Source of the DNA: Metallyticus violacea
Lineage: Eukaryota > Arthropoda > Insecta > Mantodea > Metallyticidae
Direction of reading: 5' to 3'
DNA length: 64,000 nucleotides
NCBI GenBank assembly: GCA_030762175.1
Contig: CM060833.1
Coordinates: 156,733,501 to 156,797,500, forward strand
Position numbers and translations under genes: made by a program. The notes beneath the pieces were generated by a model, which was not told where the DNA came from, did no database searches, and worked only from the letters and a program-made list of their open reading frames with translations. This document shows, one piece after another, positions 55,737 to 64,000 of the stretch; position 1 is the stretch's first letter; the number at the start of each line of letters is the position of its first letter.

Positions 55737-56460
55737 ATCTGAAAGTTTTATCAAATCCGTTTTATCACGCAACGTGCATTTGTCTTGTGATCGGTGTAGC
55801 CAACTCTATACCTCCACTACGTAATTCCTGAGCACGCATCACTGACAAATTTCTGTGTTTTCAGTAATTGTAAGTTTAACCAATTTAATATTCAAGCAAT
55901 TATTTTTGCGTATTCAGCTAAACACTCTGAAATATTTTTGTAAAGTATGTAGCAATGTCTGCCTAAGCAAAAATAAATCTTAATAAACACGTTGTTCAGA
56001 ATGGTAAACTGTTTTCTAGGTTTTGTTTTTCTCAGTTGGTACGGTGGCGACTATGATTGTCGACTTTCGTCTATTTCAGTCTCACAGTTTCATGAATTCA
56101 TAAGTATAACATTTTGTATAATTGTTAATATTATGGGCGCGAATTTCAAATATATATGTTACTTTTATTCTTGTGCTATTTATGAAATAGTTCCAAGCCC
56201 GTATTTGGCTCTTTTTTGTTTATTACTATAATCGACATTCATCTGTTGCTAGATGGCTTGAAAAGGTTAAGTATACATAATGCATATATACAGTTATTAC
56301 AATATTGTAAGCCAGATTTAGGTAAATTATATGTAACTTTTTATTTTATCCGTGAAATAGCCCTAATAAATCACTACCTTCATGAATTTATCGGGAATAT
56401 CAGACCCTCTTGTGATATTACTTGTGAAAGTTCCATGCAACACGTAAAAAATTATTAGAT
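55737..56460 (+). repeat. Unclassified repeat R1, copy 3
   Basis: Longest and clearest copy in plus orientation; see the copy at 12590-13378. ORFs 55992-56231 and 56216-56458 lie in it. In a third frame one reads NRHSSVARWLEK (about 56233-56268), and in the 56216 frame IQLLQYCKPDLGKLYVTFYF then IREIALIN. Two TCATGAAATAGT-like motifs recur inside the unit (TATGAAATAGTTCCAA, GTGAAATAGCCCTAA). The end has a splice-acceptor-like TTATTTTCTCGCAG. Confidence 0.8.
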
Positions 56461-58400
56461 AATTATTTTCTCGCAGTCCTTAAAATGTCTGTGTACTCAC
56501 TCATATCCACGATGGCCGAAATGGCCATGCAAAACATATCGCAAAGTATTAGCCTAGTCATCAATCAACGTCTATCTATCTTCAGAATGTCTGGTAACTG
56601 AACCAATGCAAACGAAGCTAAGGGTTTTTCTAAGATTGTAGAATGTTTCTATTTAATCTTCTTGCAGTAGAAAACTCGCTAATGGCTGCAGGTGCTGTTG
56701 TTAATGAAAACATAAAAATGCATTCTTTTAGGATCACCAGCAGCTAATTGCGTTAAAAATTGTCTGTTGTCAGCTAAGATGCCGATCTCCAAGGGCTTTT
56801 CTGACTGGAGGAAATAAAATGTCGGGTATCAATTCAGAGACATCTGCTAATTAAGCAACTGATAATTATCTGCTCAAAAAGAAATCCATCAAAGGAACAG
56901 AATGTTAATTTACGTATTAGTTTGTAACATAAGCTTTTAGAAAGATGACAACAACTGCTGCCTGCAGACTCGAACTCAGCTACACGACGCTATCTGTGAG
57001 GTACCTGTCTCTCTCACTCCATGATGTCACTTTTTGTTCTTCTTCAGGTTGTGCTCTCCAGCCCTCCAGTACTACTACCATTATCCTTTCCTCGCTGTGC
57101 CTTCCTGCCGTAGATCGATAGACGCCCTGTCCCCCCGAGGAGTGGTAGAGCGAAGCATGCTGGACACTGCAAACTGGCCGGCTTCTTGTCTTCTTATCCC
57201 CTTTTTCTCTTCTCTCCTAGTTCTATAGTATCAGAACTTCGCTTCTAAAACTACTGCCAATATTCTACAGCTACTCATCTCCATTTCTTATTCTCGATTT
57301 ATTTCTTCTTTATTATAGTCATTGTTTATCACTTTTCTGCATTCATTTCATATCACCATCTTATTTACTCGATAAATTTATTTATTACAATTTTTTTTCA
57401 ACTCGAACGTTTATGCATTCGAGAACAGGATTAAAACTGCGTGCCTTTTATCTGAAGGTGAAAGCAACTTGCACTTTGTTATATGTTTTAACATCGAGTT
57501 TTTCCACCTCAATTTTAGCAAAAATCTTAGCTCAGCATTAACGTTTTGTTGAATACATTAACGAAGTATAAGGGAAAATGTTGCTGCCATATATCAACGT
57601 GTTGGGAGATGTAACGTGAAAATTTTGTGACATTTTTTTCCATACATGAATTTTTGTTTTAAAAAAAAAGTGCTAGAACTGTAGATGAGGTTTCTTTTTA
57701 TACCAAAGCAGCATGCTTAATACATAAAACAGCCCTCTGAGCAGTTTATTTGACAGGTAAAGTGCTCTTTGGTCTGGATCGCTTTTTTTCCTATTTGCTC
57801 TGTATGTGCATGCAAGTTCTTTTTTGCCAACTACAATAACTAGTTTGAGCGGAAAGCAATTTTGCTCTATTGTTTCCATTCCGGCTAAGGGTAAAATATG
57901 AACCTCAATGAAGTATGTCTTTAGCATGCATGATAATTCCTAAACCTCAAAACTGAAGGTTGATGACCGAAACATTAATTAAAATAACTATAAAATAACC
58001 GTTAATGCCTAAATATTTACTCAACCCTTTCAAAATTACTTCAACATTTCTTCATTGGGTTTTAAACCGATATGGCATTAATTATGTTTTGACGTAATGT
58101 TTTAATAATAATAAAGTTATTAGAATTGTGAAAAAAGTCCGGTTAATCTCATAAATTTAAATGTCAAGAGAACTTAAAAGGGTCGTAAATGTATTTAATT
58201 CAGCATTTAAGCAAAGAAAAAATGTAATTCGCAGATTTTCAAACATGGTTGACTGCCGATATTCCTGAAGAGCTTTTCTACTCACCAAAAATTCCCTCTC
58301 TACTCCACTGAATGCCAGAGTAATATTCACTGATTTGTTCCCGAAAATATTAATTTCCATATTTTCGCCTAGCATAATTTTCTTGTTTTACACTGTTTGA
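56461..58400. other. Gene-free stretch
   Basis: At 57020-57230 a pyrimidine-rich, GC-higher segment includes TTGTTCTTCTTCAG followed by an open plus frame (57034-57228), which resembles a 3' splice site plus exon, but the peptide is not recognised. CGAACTCAGCTACACG near 56970 is weakly B-box-like. The rest is AT-rich. Confidence 0.35.
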
Positions 58401-58697
58401 GGTCGGTCCTGGTGGTGTAGTGGTAACCATACTTGCCTCCTAAACCCAAGATCGCGGGTTCAGTGCTGGCAGGATCGATGGATTTTTTTCGGCAGTAAAA
58501 ATCCTAAGTATGGCTTCCTTCGGAAGGGAAGTAAAGCCGTGGGTCCCGTGTCGTACATTTACGGCACGAAAAAGAACCTCAAGCCTGAAAGAAGAGGCCT
58601 CTGAGCAAAAATTGTCGGCCGTTTCACGCCCTGAGTTGAATGGGACGCTGATGACCTGAGATGTTAAAGAGCGTCCATAAATAAATCTAATCAAAAA
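58401..58697 (+). mobile_element. SINE-A copy 13
   Basis: Head GGTCGGTCCTGGTGGTGTAG, B box degraded (GGTTCAGTGC), body and tail complete to AATAAATCTAATCAAAAATC. Only about 10 bases separate it from the next SINE-B. Confidence 0.95.
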
Positions 58698-58708
58698 TCA
58701 CCTTCTTA

Positions 58709-58982
58709 CCGCCATGGATGACCGAGGTCGTTATCCGGACGTCTGGGGTTCGATTCCCACCAGGACCGTCCTCCCTGACTGAAGTTTCTTCCAGGTTTTC
58801 CTCAGTCCTCATAAATGGCAAATGCCGGGTTGGTACTCTAACCTTAGGCCTGGTATTTTTTCTTCCTTAAAAAAAACCTATTTCCAATTTATCTCATTAT
58901 CATCATCATCATCAGTTCACCGCCTGTGGTGCCTCAGTAGTAATAACGTTCGCTAAACACTACTCAAACAAACAAACAAACA
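58709..58982 (+). mobile_element. SINE-B copy 15 with head deletion and (CAAA)n tail
   Basis: ACCGCCATGGATGACCGAGG, then TCGTTATCCGGACGTCTGGG: about 20 bases of the anticodon region are deleted. B box GGGTTCGATTCCC is intact. Tail TCGCTAAACACTACTCAAAC followed by (CAAA)n to 58982. Confidence 0.93.
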
Positions 58983-59945
58983 TTTTCTTAAATTTTAACA
59001 CGAATTTTGCCAACTTGAAGTTTTTTTGACGCAAGTTCGTTCGCTGTTTGAAGCGATGAAGAGATAACTTGAAAAGGAACTGTAAGGAAAATTTACTTTA
59101 CTGATAAGAAGTTTAATCAATCATTTGACTTCAGCTTTAAGCCCTAAAATACACATTATTACAAAGAAAAGATTTTGAAAAACCTGAATGATTAAAATAA
59201 TGAGATTTGTTAAAAATGCAAATCCTCGCAAAATAAAGCATAATTATTATTATTTACATTTACGCAAAGTGACTTCACGTTGCATTCTGCATTGTCTGTG
59301 ATACTTCAGAAAAAATGACGATACATATTCCAATCCCTAAGTATAATATTATAAATTAGTCACATTGTTTATAACCCCTTGCCATTTCTGCGATAAACAT
59401 GCACTTTTACAGCTGAACTATCTTTTGATGTTTGAAAATGAAGTGTTTGAAATGTTCATCCCACAAGATAACGCAAAAATGAATACTGTATTCCAACACT
59501 CTCTAATTCCGTTGCTAATTCTATGAAACCTCTAAAGGCAAGTAATACAGCAAGCGGAAAGATTTGTAATTTTATTTTATAGCGTCCTCCGACTTTATGA
59601 CAAAGTGTTTTGGAATTTTGGGCATTTAAGTATTTACTTAAACTTAAAGCTTCTATTTCATCTGAAAACATGTATTTAGTTTAATATTTATTTTAGAACT
59701 TGTTACAACATTCGCCGCATCTCGTTACGGCAAGTAGCTCTCGCCTTCCGAGGTGATGACGTCACTTGAACCATGAATCTGCAAACAGTACAACGCAAGG
59801 GTTGTATTTAATTCACGTAGTATTCTGAAACACCTGCAAGTTTGTGTTGCAGGAAGCCTGAAATAAAGCACTATCAGTTTGAACCACAAAAATACAAAAT
59901 CGACAGCCAAGATAGTAGTAGGGTTGAGGACACAAAAACGCGAAA
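58983..59945. other. Gene-free AT-rich stretch
   Basis: Unrecognised short ORFs only (59456-59671 minus, 59725-59910 minus). Confidence 0.45.
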
Positions 59946-60250
59946 TTTGTTATGATTTTTTTAATAGAGTTTAACGCCCGTTTTTACTCCTGAGACACCA
60001 CAGACGATGGGCACTGATGATATGTGAGATGAAATGATATACTGGGAGAGGATATTTTTATTAAAGGAAGGAAACGTTTCAGACCTAAGATTAGGGTACC
60101 CACGGCATTTGCCAGTTATGAGGAATGAAGAAAACCTGGGAAAAAAACCTCAGTCAGGAAGGACGGTCCTGGCGGGATTCGAACCCCAAATCTCCCGCTC
60201 ACGAGTCCGCGCCTTAAGAACCACGGTCACTCGTGGCGATCTTTGTTATG
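59946..60250 (-). mobile_element. SINE-B copy 16 with target-site duplication
   Basis: Minus-strand full-length copy (about 59955-60241) flanked by TTTGTTATG at 59946-59954 and 60242-60250, a perfect 9-base duplication. B box GATTCGAACCCC in reverse is intact. Confidence 0.96.
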
Positions 60251-60638
60251 GTGTCAGCACGGTGAATGTGAACATAGGAGTACAAATGCTGAATGTCACA
60301 GTTACCATGAAAATAAGCCAATTGATAATATGAGAGTTAGCGTGGAGTGTATAACATTTCATGATTCGTTTTAATTATTTTTACTTATATACAGCTCAAC
60401 ATTTACTGCTGGTTAGAGTGATATCAGATTTTGAAAGAAATGAACTAAGAAAATAAATTATCACTATGTTGCTTACAAACAATTTGTTTATTGGCAAAAT
60501 TCATGGTCACCTCTTGGAAAAAAGAAAATACATGCTGTGGTCGAGATCAGGGGTGGGGAATACCCCGAAGCACCCAGGATACGAAACTTTTTACAAGGCT
60601 CATAGTGTAGAGACCGATTTTCATTAATGAAGGACCTT

Positions 60639-60643
<5 letters not shown>

Positions 60644-60685
<42 letters not shown>
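60644..60685. repeat. (ATT)14 microsatellite
   Basis: About fourteen ATT units; the minus ORF reading poly-Asn across it is an artefact. Confidence 0.95.
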
Positions 60686-60710
60686 GTTTGTTATTGTTGT
60701 AATACCAAGG

Positions 60711-61290
60711 ATGACAAAAAATGTATACACACTTTCACAGTAGATATCTACTTAATATATTTCAACGTTGGTTCGAAAAACAACAGTAATGTATGGTATG
60801 ATGTTCTGTAAATAGATGTGACTCACATACATTATGACAGCGTGCTACGTGACAGGTAAATCAACAATGAACAAATGAAGCCAAGTTTATCGTTTGGTGT
60901 TCTATAAACAACTGTGACTCATATTACGTTATGCAAACGTTGCTACAACAAAATGGAGCCAAGATTATCGTTTGAATAGCGGAAAGCAATTTTGAAGTGG
61001 TATTGGAAAACCGAGAATGTTGTTGAAGCTCAAAGACAATGGACATATGTGTACAGAACAGAACCGCCAACGCCAGTAACAATTGCACGCATTGCAGATA
61101 AATTTGAGACTCATGGTACCGTATGCCGTAGAAAACCAGCTACACTGGCAGCACTTCGGGAAGAAATTGAAACGGCATGTGCTGCAATCACTGACAACAC
61201 TTTCGCAAACGTTGCTCAATCACGTACTCAGAAGTGTATCGACGCCGATGGTGGGCATTTTGAGCAACTGTTGTAACTGTAAAAGTGTAA
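60711..61290 (+). mobile_element. Tc1/IS630-like deletion derivative with duplicated leader
   Basis: Left end segment AATGTATACACACTTTCACAG (60723 on) is matched in reverse by CTGTAAAAGTGTA at 61277-61289; the outer right end seems lost. Between the left end and the ORF, a leader segment occurs twice (60801-60896 and 60897-60974), each ending in an ATG-AAG/GAG-CCAAG start region. Confidence 0.75.
60953..61276 (+). pseudogene. Tc1-like transposase with catalytic core deleted
   Basis: Begins MEPRLSFE then a stop (TAG) and continues RKAILKWYWKTENVVEAQRQ, PPTPVTIARIADKFETHGTV: the N-terminal helix-turn-helix region of this transposase type. It then passes directly into LREEIETACAAITDNTFANV and CIDADGGHFEQLL, which is normally the extreme C-terminus. 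The roughly 200 residues with the three catalytic acids are missing in one clean deletion. Confidence 0.85.
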
Positions 61291-61579
61291 GATGATTAGT
61301 GCTCTTCATTTTCTGTTTGTGTTAATTCAGTTTTGTTATGTTAACACAGTTTTTTCTTCGCTTGAAGTGTATATTATTTTTGGTATCCTCAGTATATGTG
61401 ATTACATTCCCGGAATCTTGAATACTGCAAATATCTTTATTGTGGTCCGAAGAATGGGAACTTATAAATGATATACTGCTATATAACAGTAGCATCAGTC
61501 ATAAGGTTTTTAAAATGAATTCACCAATTACAAGTAACTCGGTAAGTAATGCTACACTTTTTATCCTCTCTTAAAGTTT
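61291..61579. other. AT-rich stretch, nothing recognised
   Basis: No coding, RNA or repeat signal seen between the two transposon remnants. Confidence 0.5.
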
Positions 61580-62678
61580 AAAATATACTTCACTTTAAAA
61601 TATACTTTGAATTATCATTTCAAACCCACCCCCCAAAATAATTAGAAAGTCTTGTCTGCAAAATGGGCATAAACAGCATCCATCACTTCTTCGTCATACT
61701 TAAATTTTCTTCATCGAAGGTCCTTCTTGAGTTTTGAGAAAAGGAAATAGTCACTGGGAGTTAGATCTGGGCTATAGGGTGGATGGTAGATCTCCTTGAA
61801 GCCACATTTCTTCACGGCTTCCTTTGCAACAAGAGCTGTGTGCCTGTGCGCTGTCGTGAAGAAGGTGCACACCACCACTCAGCTTCCTCGCCTTTTCTCT
61901 TTGATGGAAGCACGTAGTCTGTGCAGTAGGCGAGCATAGTACTCCCCATTTACTGTGGGGTTCCTCTCCTTGAAGTCAATGAAGAGTATTCCTTCACAGT
62001 CCCAAAAGATTGTGGCCATGATCTTCTTGGTCGACTGAGTAAGCTTCGCCTTTAGAGGCGGTGCTTCGCCAGATTTACGCCACTCCATTGCTTCTCTTTT
62101 GGACAAGAGATCATAGTACAGGACCATAGTTTCGTCTCCTGTAACAATGGTTTGCACAACTTCTCTCTCGCTGCCACGGCAGAGCTCCAAAAATGCCTGA
62201 CAACAGATGACTCGTTGCTGCTTTGGACTGAGAAAACAAGCCTAGGCACACATCTCGCATTAAACTTATTCATGTTTAAATGTTCATGTTCATGAATAAT
62301 TCGAAGGACTGATGCTTTAGAAAGGTGCAAACTTGCTGCTATTTCTGTAACTTTGAACCGCCGGTTTTCCATAATTTCCTCTTCCACAAGAGCGGGCGAT
62401 GTTTTCAGGAGTGAGCATCCCCCTAAGGGCCGATCTGCACACTCTTTGTCTTCAATGCTTTCTCGACCCATTCGAAAAAGTTTGGCCCATTCTTTTGCGG
62501 TAGAATATGAGGGGGATGCTTCCCCATATACACCGTCCAATCTGTTTAATTCCATTTGGAGTTAAGTTCTTCTTTTGTGAAGAACGTAATAACAGCTCGA
62601 TACTCCATTTTGAACATGTCACAATCTTCTACATATAGCCTTCTTTACGCAACTATATCTGAACAACTGAACACAGGG
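61580..62678 (-). mobile_element. Mariner family M copy 4, both ends lost
   Basis: Same internal sequence as the 42.7 kb copy, but neither GGTCCATAAGTTTCCGG inverted repeat is present. Homology starts near 61580 (AAATATACTTCACTTT) and stops near 62678. Without ends it cannot be mobilised. Confidence 0.92.
61612..62608 (-). pseudogene. Mariner transposase, frameshifted (copy 4)
   Basis: Pieces: 62052-62555 with SYSTAKEWAKLFRMG and EIAASLHLSKASVLRIIHEH (helix-turn-helix), and 61879-62190 with IVTGDETMVLYYD (first Asp) and MATIFWDCEGILFIDFKERN. The HDSAQAHSS second-Asp site is followed by a frame change. A 6-base CATGTT duplication in the DNA gives HEHEHLNMNK, also seen in the 30.5 kb copy. Confidence 0.88.
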
Positions 62679-63300
62679 GACCTATCCTTGTATCTCAACC
62701 AGCTTAGAACAGAGCTATGCATTCAAATCTCTCAAATCTCTTCCTATGTGGTGTATCTTTTAGCGGATCGAAGAGATGAAATTAAAAAAGGTACAGGATC
62801 TGTGCTGTACGTGGAGTGAGGAGGAATAATACATCATCGTGGAAAAAAATATCCTTTTATATTTTAACTGGGAAATAACTGTTTCAAACTACCGACAGTT
62901 ACCAAGATGTTTTGTTTTTATTCATCAACCTTCCTAAATTTGTATATCGGCATGTTTCATCATTGAACGGTGACTGAGTGTGGATGACAAGTTAAACTGC
63001 TAAGATCTCTTCCAATTATGACAGCCTTTTGCCGAACCGTTGACCATAATTTCTCCCACACATTTCATAAACATCTCTAAGTGTTCGTGATGGTCTCATT
63101 TTCGGCCAATGAGAAACATCACTCATGAGACTCCAATTTGAAAGTAGCTGCCACCACGTGGCAAGAATGAAACTGCATGGAAGTTCAACTTGTATTTTTT
63201 CCAAGAAAAACTGTTTTGCATTACTTATTGAAGGTCCTCATTGCATAAGAAACAACTGAACCCGAAACGTTCGCGACAGCTTGAGGCTTATGAAAAATGA
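62679..63300. other. Unassigned stretch
   Basis: No recognised feature; the minus ORF 63016-63204 is short and unrecognised. Confidence 0.45.
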
Positions 63301-63538
63301 TTTGTTTTATTTGCAGGCGCTCTTTAACATCTCAGGTCATCAGCGTTCCATTTAATTCAGGGTGTGAAATAGTCGGTTAATTTTGCTCAGAAGCTTCCTT
63401 TTTCAACCACGGGGTCTTTTACATGCCGTAAATCTACAACACAGGACTCACGGTTTAACTTCCTTTCCGAAGGAAACCATGCTTAGGGTTTTTACCCATC
63501 GATCTTGCGTTTAGCAGATTTACACCACCAGGACCGAC
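63301..63538 (-). mobile_element. SINE-A copy 14, deleted
   Basis: Minus-strand: tail (GCAGGCGCTCTTTAACATCT), body (CTTCCTTTCCGAAGGAAACC), head end TTTACACCACCAGGACCGAC. Deletions remove most of the B-box region. Confidence 0.9.
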
Positions 63539-63858
63539 ATCAATAATAAAGATAGCTGCTTTAGGTCATTGGAATATCTGCTCCCTCTACTTTGTTCTGT
63601 TCTGCCTTCTACTCTTTCGCTAGCACAATGTTGATGATATTGTTGGTCAAGAGCTAACGGCAGCGGCGAAGGTTTTGTTAGTGATGATGATGTTACATGA
63701 CCATGGATATTTTCCCTGCGTTTTCTCCTGCATCTCTTCCTTGTATATTCCTCTTCCTCTTCCTTCTTTTCTCAGCCTGCTTTCATTTCTATTCAGCATT
63801 TCTTTCCTTAATGTCTTTGCGTGTCATGTGTAAGTGTTATTGCTGCTAGCCAGGTCAC
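63539..63858. other. Pyrimidine-rich stretch
   Basis: C/T-rich around 63715-63800, no recognised gene or repeat. Confidence 0.4.
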
Positions 63859-64000
63859 GACCGCCACTGGTAACCGAGGTCGTTAAGGCGCGGACTCGTG
63901 AGCGGGAGGTCTGGGGTTTAAATCCCACCAAGGCTTTTCTCCCTACGCTAAGGTTTGTTTGTTTTTTTTTCAGATTTTACTCTGTCCTCTTAAATGACAA
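63859..64000 (+). mobile_element. SINE-B copy 17, cut by window edge
   Basis: ACGACCGCCACTGGTAACCG, AAGGCGCGGACTCGTGAGCG, GGGGTTTAAATCCCACC and the start of the body (TTTTACTCTGTCCTCTTAAA). It continues beyond the window. Confidence 0.92.

Noticed and set aside
59746..59768. CRE-like TGACGTCA as a regulatory site
   Set aside because: A single 8-base palindrome with no linked gene or promoter evidence.
60488..60730. Poly-Asn protein
   Set aside because: Translation of the (ATT)n repeat.

Overview
This window looks like intergenic or intronic DNA from a large, repeat-rich arthropod genome, most likely an insect. Three things suggest this: AT-rich sequence with no prokaryote-style gene packing, a short (TTAGG)n tract at 55178-55206 (the arthropod telomere unit), and a repeat load of tRNA-headed SINEs, mariner/Tc1 transposons, non-LTR retrotransposon tails and a Penelope-like fragment. 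The order cannot be assigned by eye. I found no host protein-coding gene, intact tRNA or rRNA gene, operon or CRISPR array that I could defend. Almost every open reading frame either lies in a repeat or is short, low-complexity and unrecognised.

Two SINE families dominate. SINE-A (about 290 bp) has a class-I tRNA-like head (A box like TGGTGTAGTGGTTA, B box GGTTCGAACCC, acceptor GGTCCTG/CAGGACC). Its body carries TTCCTTCGGAAGGGAAGTAA and its tail is AAATAAATCAATCAAAA. SINE-B (about 260 bp) has a class-II (Ser/Leu-like) head GGCCGAGGTCGTTAAGGCG, a body with GGCAAATGCCGGGGAGGTAC and a tail GGGCGTTAAACACC plus A-run. About 14 SINE-A and 19 SINE-B copies or fragments are listed, on both strands. 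Four diverged relatives (near 28.5, 36.2, 38.5 and 48.4 kb) share parts of the SINE-A body behind different heads. Several insertions keep target-site duplications, and one SINE-B is nested inside another at 47.57-48.12 kb.

DNA transposons, left to right: a truncated mariner (6.5 kb), a degenerate mariner (21.8-22.1 kb), a Tc1/IS630-like element with long inverted repeats (22.34-23.13 kb), a Tc1-like element at 29.97-31.95 kb containing a complete mariner (30.47-31.72 kb), a mariner remnant (32.3-33.0 kb), a foldback element (33.4-34.5 kb), a different mariner (40.65-41.64 kb), a full-length mariner with both inverted repeats (42.68-43.95 kb), a Tc1-like deletion derivative (60.7-61.3 kb) and a mariner lacking its ends (61.6-62.7 kb). 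The copies at 6.5, 30.5, 42.7 and 61.6 kb are one family. All transposase frames are broken.

Other repeats are 3' ends of non-LTR retrotransposons (14.0-14.5, 18.9-19.3, 50.4-51.0 and 51.9-52.5 kb), an inverted dimer of a probable Penelope-like terminal segment flanked by a 13-bp duplication (24.42-24.75 kb), a roughly 500-bp tandem duplication (20.0-21.3 kb) and an unclassified 700-800 bp repeat in three copies (12.6-13.4, 40.2 and 55.7-56.5 kb). The last is the best candidate here for something undescribed. The remaining stretches are AT-rich and featureless, apart from microsatellites and a few purine/pyrimidine-biased islands (5.3-5.7, 25.1-25.5, 34.9-35.2 kb). The genes do not form a system: the window is a record of repeated, often nested, transposition.
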